Shown: piece after piece, positions 6,013 through 12,489 of the stretch
How positions within the stretch are numbered: position 1 is the stretch's first letter
Layout of the letters: every line of letters begins with the position of its first letter
Assembly (NCBI GenBank): GCA_025450975.1
Contig: JANWLI010000091.1
Coordinates: forward strand, 1-14,396
Reading direction: 5' to 3'
Length of the DNA: 14,396 nucleotides
Source: Candidatus Kapaibacterium sp.
GTDB taxonomy: Bacteria > Bacteroidota > Ignavibacteria > Palsa-1295
Translations under genes and position numbers: made by a program
The notes under the pieces: generated by a model
The model's input: only the letters and a program-made list of their open reading frames with translations
Told to the model about the DNA's origin: nothing
The model's database searches: none

Positions 6013-8295
6013 GTGGGAATTGGCAGTAAGACGCTGGATAAGATCCGGCGTCTCGTGCATAAGGAGGGTTGGCGTCGATCGAAAGCGGTTCGGCTTGGGA
6101 TCGCCATCGGCCTGACGCTCGCTCTATCAACATTATTCCCCCAGGGAAGGTCTGAGCAGCGCGTTACCGGCTATTCCGTCGGCGCCTTATGGTCCAATGA
6201 CGATGTTGTCGCTCCGTATTCCTATCCGCTATTAAAAGATCCGAGCCGCTATCGGCGCGAAGTCGCCAAAGCGCTCGAAAGTTTTTATCCTGTTTTCGAT
6301 CTTGATAGTGCATCGAGGCGTAAGACGCTCGACTCACTCGGCACAGCGCTAGACCAGATCATTGCCTCTCTCGATTCAACCTCATCGCCATCGCAGGTAC
6401 CCTGGCCCGAAACTCTACCACTGACGGAAGAGGAAAAGGCAGCGATGGCAGATTATCTCAACGGGAAGCGCCGTACTGCCGCTCCGGATAATGCGATCCG
6501 CATTGCCATGAAGCAGGAATTGCTTTCGCTTAGCCGTGGCATCCTGCCCGAAGTGCTTGATACGCTCTACTACACCGGGCCCTTTCCTGAAGAGGTGCTT
6601 CGTGGTGAGCACCCCCCAGTCTCATTGCGAGTGCGAGCCAGCGAGGAGCATGTGGTCTCGTCTTCGCGGTTCCTGACACGTGAAGCATTTCAAAACAGGA
6701 TCGTTGCCGCTTTAGAAGAGACCTTCAAGAATCCTAACGAACTTCGGACCGCCGTTGCAAAGCTTCTCGTCGCTCATGCAGCACCCGATATCACGTACGA
6801 ACAAACGCATACGGACGAGGCACGTGCAGCGATCATTCGCAGAGTACCAAAGACCGACGGCATTGTCACCGAGGGCAAGGTGATCATCGGCCGAGGCGAA
6901 GTCATTTCTGCCGAAGCGAAGACGGCGCTTGAAAGTCTTGCCGAGGCACGCCTTAAACGTGGCGGTACGGGTGCAGTGATCGGGCGTGCGCTTGGGACGA
7001 TCGGTCACGTCATCATCATCATGATGCTCTTCGTGCTGTATGTACGGTTCATTCGTCGAAGGATCTATAAGGACAATGCACAGCTGCTGCTCATCGGGCT
7101 GATCTTACTCTTCCCTGCGATCCTTGCATTCTTCTCCGTGCAGATCCATACGCAGTTTCCACTTGAGTACCTGATCCTCATTCCGGTTACGTCAATGTTG
7201 CTGACGGTGCTTTTCGACTCGCGCACCGGATTCTATGGAACGGTGATCGTCGCACTCCTTGTCGCCGGTATTCGCGGTAACGATTACAACATTGCGCTTG
7301 CCGGCCTGGCAGCCGGTGCATTCGCAGCCTATACGGTACGCGATCTGCGGAGTCGTAAGCAACTCTTTACCAGCATTGGTTATATCTTTCTCGGGTATCT
7401 GATCGCGATCACGGCGTTAGCATTCGAAAAGGCATCTCCGTTCGAGGAGGTTGGCATTGAGTTACTCTTCGCTGCCGGCAATGCGCTGCTTTCGCCGGTG
7501 CTGACGTACGGGCTTGTGTTCGGGATCGAAGCGATCTTCGATACACTCTCCGACATGCGGCTTGCCGATTACGAGAATATCAATCACCCACTGCTGCGCC
7601 TACTGCAGGAAGAAGCACCGGGCACCTATCATCATACGATGCTTGTCGCCCAGCTTGCCGAGAATGCAGCGCTGGCGATCGGGGCAAACTCGTTGTTGGC
7701 AAAAGTTGGGACGTACTTTCATGATGTCGGCAAACTTGGCCATCCGGCTAACTTTATCGAGAATCAGATCATGGGCGAGAATAATGTGCATGATTCGATC
7801 GACCCAGCCGATAGTGCGATGCGTGTACGGTCGCATGTAACTGCAGGCATACGTCTTGCACGCGAACATCATCTGCCCGAGAAGATCGTCGACTTTATTC
7901 CGATGCATCATGGGACGTTGCGGATCTCGTTCTTTTATCAGAAGGCACTTGCAGCCTCCGGTGGCGCGGTCGATGAGTCGCTGTTCCGGTATCCCGGACC
8001 GAAGCCCAACACGAAAGAAACGGCGATCGTCATGCTTGCCGATGCTGCCGAAGCGGTGGCGAGAACGATCGGCGTGCGTATCGAAGAGCCAACAGTAGAA
8101 CTGCTCGAGCAGGAGCTGGATAAACTCATCCGTGATCGGATCGCCGACGGCCAGCTTGATGAATGCGATCTTACGATGCGCGATCTCGGCATTATCCGGA
8201 CCGTCTTTGCACGTCTGCTCATCGGCACGCTGCATTCGCGTATCGTCTATCCCACAAATCGGACTCCTGCATTCGCCGCTGCGGAGCGATCATGA
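6013..8295 (+). CDS. pgpH: PgpH-type 7TM-HD c-di-AMP phosphodiesterase
   Basis: A 760-residue membrane enzyme of the 7TMR-HD family, whose studied members (PgpH) hydrolyse cyclic di-AMP. An N-terminal helix (about residues 25-43) is followed by an extracytoplasmic domain to about 315 of the 7TMR-HDED kind, with [20 protein letters not shown] near its end. Several membrane helices follow from about 325 to 515. The cytoplasmic HD domain carries the metal and catalytic residues: YHHTM (His540/541), [10 protein letters not shown] (His570-Asp571), His608, MHHG (His632/633) and Asp677 in [10 protein letters not shown]. The start is a GTG 7 bp after the previous stop; no ATG fits, since the first in-frame one would cut off the N-terminal helix. 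Its stop overlaps the next ATG (ATGA). c-di-AMP usually controls potassium, osmotic or cell-wall balance; the ligand sensed by the outer domain is unknown. Confidence 0.93.
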   Translation: MGIGSKTLDKIRRLVHKEGWRRSKAVRLGIAIGLTLALSTLFPQGRSEQRVTGYSVGALWSNDDVVAPYSYPLLKDPSRYRREVAKALESFYPVFDLDSASRRKTLDSLGTALDQIIASLDSTSSPSQVPWPETLPLTEEEKAAMADYLNGKRRTAAPDNAIRIAMKQELLSLSRGILPEVLDTLYYTGPFPEEVLRGEHPPVSLRVRASEEHVVSSSRFLTREAFQNRIVAALEETFKNPNELRTAVAKLLVAHAAPDITYEQTHTDEARAAIIRRVPKTDGIVTEGKVIIGRGEVISAEAKTALESLAEARLKRGGTGAVIGRALGTIGHVIIIMMLFVLYVRFIRRRIYKDNAQLLLIGLILLFPAILAFFSVQIHTQFPLEYLILIPVTSMLLTVLFDSRTGFYGTVIVALLVAGIRGNDYNIALAGLAAGAFAAYTVRDLRSRKQLFTSIGYIFLGYLIAITALAFEKASPFEEVGIELLFAAGNALLSPVLTYGLVFGIEAIFDTLSDMRLADYENINHPLLRLLQEEAPGTYHHTMLVAQLAENAALAIGANSLLAKVGTYFHDVGKLGHPANFIENQIMGENNVHDSIDPADSAMRVRSHVTAGIRLAREHHLPEKIVDFIPMHHGTLRISFFYQKALAASGGAVDESLFRYPGPKPNTKETAIVMLADAAEAVARTIGVRIEEPTVELLEQELDKLIRDRIADGQLDECDLTMRDLGIIRTVFARLLIGTLHSRIVYPTNRTPAFAAAERS

Positions 8296-9182
8296 ACGAC
8301 CTCGTCGAAGATTATCTCTCGATCCTGCGGACGGAGCGCGGACTTGCAGAAAACTCGATCAATGCCTACCGCCTCGACCTGAAGAAATACTTCGTCTATC
8401 TCGACGATCGCGGCATCTCACTCGAGCATGCTTCAGCACCACAACTACAACAATTCGTTAAAGCATTGGCCGAGACCGGCCTCGAGCGCAGCTCGATCGC
8501 CCGTATTATCTCCGGCCTGCGTGGGTTTTACAAGCATCTGATCACTGAGCGCATCCTGAATAGCGATCCTACGGAATCACTTGAGCTTAAGACGCCGCGC
8601 CGGCACCCTCCGGAAGTCCTTTCCGTCACAGAGATCGAAGCGATACTCTCCAAGCCTGATCGCAGCACCGCCAAAGGTGTGCGCGATGCTGCGTTGCTTG
8701 AATTTCTCTACGCGACCGGCGCCCGAGTCTCCGAAGCTGTTGGCCTTACGATGCCACAGCTCTTTCTTGCCGATGGATTTGTCCGTCTCTTCGGCAAGGG
8801 AAGCAAGGAGCGGCTCGTGCCGATCGGCAAGGAAGCGATCGCAGCGCTGGAGTCGTATCTGGCAACAACGCGGCCGTTACTGGTACGGCGCGATAAGCCG
8901 ACGTCGGCGGTATTTCTCAATCAAGGCAGAGGGACTGCGCTCTCGCGTATGAGCGCCTGGAATATCATTCAGGAATACTGCGGAGCTGCAGGGATCGAGA
9001 AAGTGACGACGCCACATACCTTCCGGCATTCGTTTGCGACGCATTTGCTCGAAGGCGGAGCAGATCTGCGTATAGTGCAGGAGTTACTCGGGCATTCGGA
9101 TATCTCAACGACGGAGATCTACACGCATCTCGACCGCAACTACCTGTTGGAAGTACACCGGCAGTTTCATCCGCGCGGGTAG
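8292..9182 (+). CDS. xerD: Xer-family site-specific tyrosine recombinase
   Basis: A 296-residue tyrosine recombinase of the length and layout of XerC/XerD, which resolve chromosome dimers at the dif site during division. The N-terminal SAM-like DNA-binding domain (residues 1-105) has [20 protein letters not shown]. The catalytic domain has all expected residues: Arg145 (ATGARVSE), Lys169 ([13 protein letters not shown]), His242 and Arg245 (HTFRHSF), His268 (LGHSDISTT) and the nucleophile Tyr277 (EIYTHL). The start at 8292 is chosen for homology and for its ATGA overlap with pgpH; an open frame extends further upstream but lies inside pgpH. It ranks closer to XerD by overall feel, though XerC or a single-Xer system cannot be excluded. 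No dif-like site was found in the window, and nothing suggests a mobile element integrase. Confidence 0.93.
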   Translation: MNDLVEDYLSILRTERGLAENSINAYRLDLKKYFVYLDDRGISLEHASAPQLQQFVKALAETGLERSSIARIISGLRGFYKHLITERILNSDPTESLELKTPRRHPPEVLSVTEIEAILSKPDRSTAKGVRDAALLEFLYATGARVSEAVGLTMPQLFLADGFVRLFGKGSKERLVPIGKEAIAALESYLATTRPLLVRRDKPTSAVFLNQGRGTALSRMSAWNIIQEYCGAAGIEKVTTPHTFRHSFATHLLEGGADLRIVQELLGHSDISTTEIYTHLDRNYLLEVHRQFHPRG

Positions 9183-9312
9183 TTTTTTCCGGCACTCCAC
9201 TCTCAGAAAGATATGTTAGGCAACTGCTCCTCTGGGCTAACTGGACAGTAACAATCCCGTCGCTGTGGCGTAACGACGAATCAACTTTCTAAACACTAAA
9301 GCATAGACTATT

Positions 9313-9633
9313 ATGATCGTTACAACGACCCCTTCTGTCGAAGGTAAACGCATTGAAGAATACCTTGGCATTGTCACTGGCGAGGCGATCCTTGGTACGA
9401 ATATCTTTAAAGACATTTTCGCTAACATTCGCGACATCGTCGGCGGCCGTTCGAATGCATACGAGCGTGAACTCGGTAGTGCACGCCAGATCGCACTCGA
9501 CGAACTACAGGCAAATGCTTCGCGGCTCGGAGCGAATGCCGTCGTTGGCGTCGATCTTGACTACGAAGTGCTCGGTGCCGGCAATGGCATGCTTATGGTC
9601 TCTGCGAGCGGGACTGCTGTTCGAACAAGTTAA
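9313..9633 (+). CDS. YbjQ/UPF0145 family protein
   Basis: A 106-residue cytosolic protein with the full family pattern: [19 protein letters not shown], then [37 protein letters not shown], and the signature [17 protein letters not shown]. Members form small oligomers and are sometimes called heavy-metal-binding domain proteins, but their function is not established. The length is typical. The 130 bp upstream hold no recognisable promoter or terminator, and there is no clear ribosome-binding site. The next gene starts 30 bp downstream, so the two are probably cotranscribed. Confidence 0.93.
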   Translation: MIVTTTPSVEGKRIEEYLGIVTGEAILGTNIFKDIFANIRDIVGGRSNAYERELGSARQIALDELQANASRLGANAVVGVDLDYEVLGAGNGMLMVSASGTAVRTS

Positions 9634-9663
9634 CGACACTCATATAAAATGGAGTAGCACGTC

Positions 9664-10074
9664 ATGTACAAAGCGATTCTCCTTCTCATGTTCTTCAGCG
9701 CCTGCAGTTCCAAGCCTACGACGGAAGCTTCCGTCGATGGGACGAAGTGGACGCTGGTCCAATATATTGACTCGGCAGGCACGAGTGCGAGCGTGACGTA
9801 TCCAAGCGGGAAAAAGGGCGACGGCTACTGGATGGAATTTCGTCAGGATACGATCTCCGGCTCAGATAATTGTAATCACTTCAGCGGGACCTACACGATA
9901 GAAAACGATGTGCTCAAAACTTCTGACATGGTGAGCACACTCATCGGCTGCCCGGATAATCTTGCAATGACTGCTGCGCTTACGGTGGCCACTAGATTGG
10001 AGTTTATTGACTCCCACCTCTACATCTACACGACTCATCCTGCCTTAACCACGCTTATATTTGAAAAAATATAG
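9664..10074 (+). CDS. META-domain (HslJ-like) lipoprotein
   Basis: A 136-residue lipoprotein. A short signal, MYKAILLLMFFSAC, ends in a lipobox with the acylated Cys at residue 14. The rest is one META domain: GTKWTLVQY at the start, then the family's central DNCNHFSGTYTIENDVL and a conserved-type LIGCPDNLAM segment, ending in hydrophobic strands. Related HslJ proteins are envelope stress or antibiotic-tolerance factors, but their mechanism is poorly known. A GGAG ribosome-binding site is at 9651-9654, 9 bases before the start. The sirtuin gene begins 5 bp after its stop. Confidence 0.9.
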   Translation: MYKAILLLMFFSACSSKPTTEASVDGTKWTLVQYIDSAGTSASVTYPSGKKGDGYWMEFRQDTISGSDNCNHFSGTYTIENDVLKTSDMVSTLIGCPDNLAMTAALTVATRLEFIDSHLYIYTTHPALTTLIFEKI

Positions 10075-10079
10075 CCCGC

Positions 10080-10829
10080 ATGCTCATTGCCGACAAGCTC
10101 CGGGAGCTTCGACACATACTCTCTGAAGTCAATCATGTCGTTGTCTTCACCGGGGCCGGGATCTCGGCAGAGTCTGGTGTGCCGACGTTCCGTTCGCCCG
10201 ATGGCATCTGGGCAAAATTTAAGCCCGAAGAGTTAGCCAATATCAATGCCTTCATGGCAAACCCTCAGCGTGTGTGGGAATGGTACGAGCATCGAAGAAC
10301 TGTTGTGGATCAGGCCACACCAAATCCCGGACACTATGCCATCGTTGCCCTGGAATCGCTTTTCGATCGTGTCGATGTGATCACACAGAATGTCGATGGT
10401 TTGCATGCACGTGCAGGTTCACGACGCATTCATGAATTACATGGCAGCCTTCATGCACACCGATGTCTGGAGTGTTCGACTCCGTACGACTTAGCTGCAA
10501 CCGAAGAAGGCGTTCCTCATTGTCCTTCGTGTGGAGGTTTAATACGGCCAGGTGTAGTTTGGTTTGGGGAAGACTTGCCGCAAGATGTCTGGCAGCGCGC
10601 AGAAACTTCGACGCGCGAGTGCGATCTCTTTCTTTCCGTTGGTACGAGTACCGTTGTCTATCCGGCAGCGCAGCTTCCGTTTCTTGCGCTATCATTGGGA
10701 AAGCATGTAATCGAAGTTAATCCGGAAGCGACGGACCTGACCCGTCATGCCGATACTGTGCTTCAGGGAGCGGCTGGAGAAATTCTCCCAGAACTCGTAG
10801 CCACTATTCGTAGCGACCGTTCTAAATAA
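10080..10829 (+). CDS. cobB: Sir2-family NAD-dependent protein deacylase
   Basis: A 249-residue sirtuin that would remove acyl groups from lysines using NAD, giving nicotinamide and O-acyl-ADP-ribose. Visible sites are the NAD loop GAGISAESGVPTFRSPDGIW (25-44), QNVDGLH (103-109), the catalytic His121 in LHGSLH, four zinc cysteines C129/C132/C148/C151, and GVVWFGEDLP. Tyr69 and Arg72 form the Y-x-x-R pair found in class III enzymes (SIRT5, E. coli CobB), which implies activity on succinyl or malonyl lysine as well as acetyl lysine. The length is normal. It starts 5 bp after the META gene and ends at a hairpin shared with the convergent cytochrome gene. Confidence 0.95.
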   Translation: MLIADKLRELRHILSEVNHVVVFTGAGISAESGVPTFRSPDGIWAKFKPEELANINAFMANPQRVWEWYEHRRTVVDQATPNPGHYAIVALESLFDRVDVITQNVDGLHARAGSRRIHELHGSLHAHRCLECSTPYDLAATEEGVPHCPSCGGLIRPGVVWFGEDLPQDVWQRAETSTRECDLFLSVGTSTVVYPAAQLPFLALSLGKHVIEVNPEATDLTRHADTVLQGAAGEILPELVATIRSDRSK

Positions 10830-10854
10830 AAAGAGCCCTCAACGTAGAGGGCTC
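10828..10854 (-). terminator. Terminator of the cytochrome c gene, shared with cobB
   Basis: GAGCCCTC (10833-10840) and GAGGGCTC (10847-10854) form an 8-bp perfect stem with a 6-base loop. Read on the minus strand, the stem is followed by TTTTTATTT, a proper intrinsic terminator for the cytochrome gene. On the plus strand no T-run follows, but the hairpin lies 3 bases after the cobB stop and may end that transcript less efficiently. Confidence 0.85.
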
Positions 10855-10876
10855 ATATGCATCTTTCGAGGCTAAT

Positions 10877-11506
10877 TTATTTCATCGCTGTTGGTGGTGC
10901 AGCAATGATCGGCTCCGGCACTTTATTCTTGACCGGCGGGATGGACTTGAGGTATGCGAAGACGGCTTTAAGGTCGTCGTCGGTCATATTCTTGAGCATC
11001 TGCCAGGGCATCGGTGGTAGGATCGGACGTCCATTACCAATATGCTTCCCGTTACGAATGGCGAGTAAGAATACTGTCTCGTCCCATGTGCCCAGACCCG
11101 TAGAATCGGGTGTAAGGTTTGCTGAGAAGCTTACGCCCCAGGGTCCCGACCATGCAGTCATTGTAGCGCCAGCAGAGAGCAACCATGGCATATCCAGTTT
11201 CGGAGCAGGTGGCATTGCCATTTTCTCCGGGTGACCGGAGAGCATGAGGCTCATATCGGGCTCTGGCCCATGCGCTCCCATCTTCCATGGCGTATGGCAG
11301 TCATTACACCCGCCAACAGCATTGACAAGATATTTGCCACGCTCAACTGGTGACTGTTCCGCGGTAGCTGCAGTTGCATCAGCCGATTTTTCAGCAGAAG
11401 CAGTTTTTTCCTTTCCACAACCCGAAAACACAACAATTCCGACTATTGCCGCAACGCCAGCAAGTAGGTAAAGCTTGCTAAACGCTTGAAATTTAATCAG
11501 TTTCAT
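10877..11506 (-). CDS. Monoheme c-type cytochrome lipoprotein
   Basis: A 209-residue envelope electron carrier. The N-terminus has a basic start, a hydrophobic helix and a lipobox ending at Cys30 (VVFSGC), followed by an Ala/Ser/Lys linker to about residue 52. A class I cytochrome domain follows: RGKYLVNAVGGCNDCHTP with the heme site CNDCH at 67-71, LSGHPEKM, SFSANLTPDSTGLGTWDE, LPPMPWQML with Met166 as likely sixth heme ligand, and LKAVFAYLKSIPPV. Only one CXXCH is present. The architecture resembles cytochromes common in Bacteroidota respiratory or peroxide pathways; the partner enzyme is not in the window. It is transcribed convergently to cobB and divergently from the structured RNA region. 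A TATCTTTAC sequence on the minus strand near 11540-11548 resembles the Bacteroidota -7 box, but I see no matching -33 box. Confidence 0.92.
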   Translation of the reverse strand: MKLIKFQAFSKLYLLAGVAAIVGIVVFSGCGKEKTASAEKSADATAATAEQSPVERGKYLVNAVGGCNDCHTPWKMGAHGPEPDMSLMLSGHPEKMAMPPAPKLDMPWLLSAGATMTAWSGPWGVSFSANLTPDSTGLGTWDETVFLLAIRNGKHIGNGRPILPPMPWQMLKNMTDDDLKAVFAYLKSIPPVKNKVPEPIIAAPPTAMK

Positions 11507-11574
11507 GAAATAGATGAATAATGGTGAATGAACAACTCCCTGTAAAGATACAAAGAAAAACTTCTAAAAATCCA

Positions 11575-11969
11575 AGTCGGGTTGTCACAGGGTCAAAAAG
11601 TGAGACGTTAAACCTTATAGATCGTGCAACCACCGAGGTACAAAGCACAAGGGGAGAGCTTCAGTGGTGATACGAAGATGTAACCGGGTCCGAATGGACT
11701 CACCTCGAAGATCTGACATCGTACCTTCACGGTACACCAAGCGCTATTCCGACGCCGTGAATAGCAACGTTTGGGTCAGGTCCCAGGCACGGCGTACTGT
11801 TGTATGGGGAGTCACAGTCAATGCTTTCTAGGCGAGACTCCTTTCGGACCCCGGTTATTTTTGATTTGTGTGCTGTAACGAGGTCACAATTTTTCGATTT
11901 CCGACAAAACAACAACCGACTATCTTCCGACCGGGGCAGAATTGGTCTTCTTCTGCCCCAGTTTTATTT
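11575..11969 (+). ncRNA. Candidate undescribed structured RNA with terminator
   Basis: No conventional gene fits here. The plus-strand transcript can fold into three nested long-range helices. P1 pairs 11575-11585 with 11912-11921 (10 bp, one bulge). P2 pairs 11595-11610 with 11876-11894 (14 bp in segments AAAAA, GTGA and CGTTA, split by two small internal loops). P3 pairs 11681-11693 with 11844-11857 (13 bp, one bulged C). Between P2 and P3 a hairpin pairs 11623-11633 with 11664-11674 around a 3x3 internal loop. Inside P3 are hairpins at 11721-11735, 11743-11765, 11772-11785 and 11808-11841; the loop of the second (ACGCCGT, 11752-11758) can pair with ACGGCGT (11789-11795) as a pseudoknot. 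An intrinsic terminator ends it, which sets the strand. The 5' end is assumed at P1; no good promoter is visible. The hallmark motifs of tmRNA, RNase P RNA and SRP RNA are absent. Confidence 0.55.
11933..11969 (+). terminator. Intrinsic terminator of the structured RNA
   Basis: GGGGCAGAA (11933-11941) and TTCTGCCCC (11951-11959) form a 9-bp perfect stem with a 9-base loop, followed by AGTTTTATTT. The T-rich tail is only on the plus-strand side, so it ends plus-strand transcription arriving from the region upstream, where no protein gene lies on that strand. Confidence 0.85.
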
Positions 11970-12021
11970 ACTATGGTGACCAGCCATCATCGTCATTCGG
12001 ATAGTGCCAATTCCAATTTGT

Positions 12022-12060
12022 CAAAATAATCGGCCGTCGCAATAGTCATTTGCGACGGCC
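12022..12060 (-). terminator. Strong hairpin, probable minus-strand terminator
   Basis: GGCCGTCGCAA (12032-12042) and TTGCGACGGCC (12050-12060) form an 11-bp perfect stem with a 7-base loop. On the minus strand it is followed by GATTATTTT, a fair T-tract; on the plus side by TTGTTACT, which is weaker. It would end a transcript from the 69-aa minus-strand gene and may also insulate the structured RNA. Confidence 0.7.
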
Positions 12061-12099
12061 TTGTTACTCAATAGCTTAGTCCACATCACCGCTATTGAA

Positions 12100-12309
12100 T
12101 TACGGATCCTCCTTATCGTCGACTACTACGATCTGCGTCGCTATGCCACTATATTGATCGTAAATGATCCCGGCCATAATAGGATCATCTTCGATAGAGG
12201 AGATGACGACTTGATTAGCAGTGTGAAGGTCATCGATTTCACTTTCCTGATACGTGCCAGGTCCTGCAATCAGCTGTAAGTGTAGTAGTATGGTAAGAAG
12301 GAATATCAT
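12100..12309 (-). CDS. Possible small secreted protein, 69 aa
   Basis: A tentative gene. The product starts with a hydrophobic stretch, MIFLLTILLHLQLIAG, that looks like a signal peptide or membrane anchor, followed by an acidic stretch of about 50 residues (ESEIDDLHTANQVVISSIED, then IVVVDDKEDP). A strong hairpin with a minus-strand T-tract lies 40 bp after its stop. A second dyad, CAATAGC/GCTATTG (12069-12075 and 12091-12097), lies between stop and hairpin. Upstream on the minus strand, TTTACC and TATTAT 16 bases apart could be a promoter, but would start the message almost at the ATG. I recognise no family. A plus-strand frame over nearly the same bases (12061-12279) lacks such support. 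The signal-like start plus terminator is the only argument for a real gene. Confidence 0.4.
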   Translation of the reverse strand: MIFLLTILLHLQLIAGPGTYQESEIDDLHTANQVVISSIEDDPIMAGIIYDQYSGIATQIVVVDDKEDP

Positions 12310-12365
12310 GAGTTATAATATGTGACGGAGTGCAAAGGTAAATGAGGTGTGACTAAATTTATTAA

Positions 12366-12410
12366 AGCAAAAGGCATAAATACTTAGGCATTTTTATGCT
12401 TATTTTTGCT
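12366..12410. repeat. Imperfect inverted repeat, AT-rich
   Basis: Two nested arms, AGCAAAA (12366-12372) with TTTTGCT (12404-12410) and GCATAAA (12374-12380) with TTTATGC (12393-12399), give 14 bp of dyad symmetry broken by a small internal loop. It lies about 80 bp before the gene at 12490, in the most AT-rich part of the window. It could be an operator or an mRNA leader hairpin for that gene. The TTATTTTT after the inner stem also makes a weak terminator possible. Confidence 0.45.
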
Positions 12411-12489
12411 ATGAATAGCTATATAGTCATTCCGGCTATCTTGTCTTATCTTGTTATGAAATAAGTGTTTACAGCAACTTATTGATCTT
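12411..12489 (+). other. AT-rich upstream region of the helical-repeat gene
   Basis: This stretch should contain the promoter of the gene at 12490. It holds AT-rich hexamers such as TATATAG and TTATGAAAT, but no -35/-10 pair with good spacing and no Shine-Dalgarno sequence before the ATG. I cannot place the start of transcription. Confidence 0.3.

Noticed and set aside
7600..8235. Long 211-aa minus-strand open frame within pgpH
   Set aside because: It is antisense to the conserved HD domain and its composition (His- and Arg-rich) is that of a shadow frame.
8163..8291. Upstream extension of the xer gene
   Set aside because: The extra 43 residues would overlap pgpH and do not resemble Xer proteins; the ATGA overlap at 8292 gives the normal N-terminus.
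9183..9312. Gap between xerD and the YbjQ gene as a dif site or promoter
   Set aside because: No 28-bp dif-like pattern with two partial inverted 11-mers and no well-spaced -35/-10 pair; only a weak GTTAG/CTAAC dyad.
11727..11915. Minus-strand 62-aa open frame inside the structured RNA
   Set aside because: It lies antisense to the predicted RNA helices, has no signal, motif or ribosome-binding site, and its composition follows from the base pairing of the RNA. A neighbouring minus-strand frame with a protein-like stretch (GPGYIFVSPLKL) has no start and is closed by stops on both sides.
11575..11969. tmRNA, RNase P RNA, SRP RNA or riboswitch
   Set aside because: No T-arm/CCA end, no tag-peptide frame, no RNase P core sequences and no SRP tetraloop region on either strand. 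A stretch GGGTCAGGTCCC (11773-11784) recalls SRP RNA but lacks the following GGAAGGAAGCAG. No plus-strand gene follows closely, as a riboswitch would need.
12061..12279. Plus-strand 72-aa frame
   Set aside because: It begins at the end of a terminator hairpin, has no ribosome-binding site and mirrors the minus-strand frame, which has a signal-like start and a terminator.
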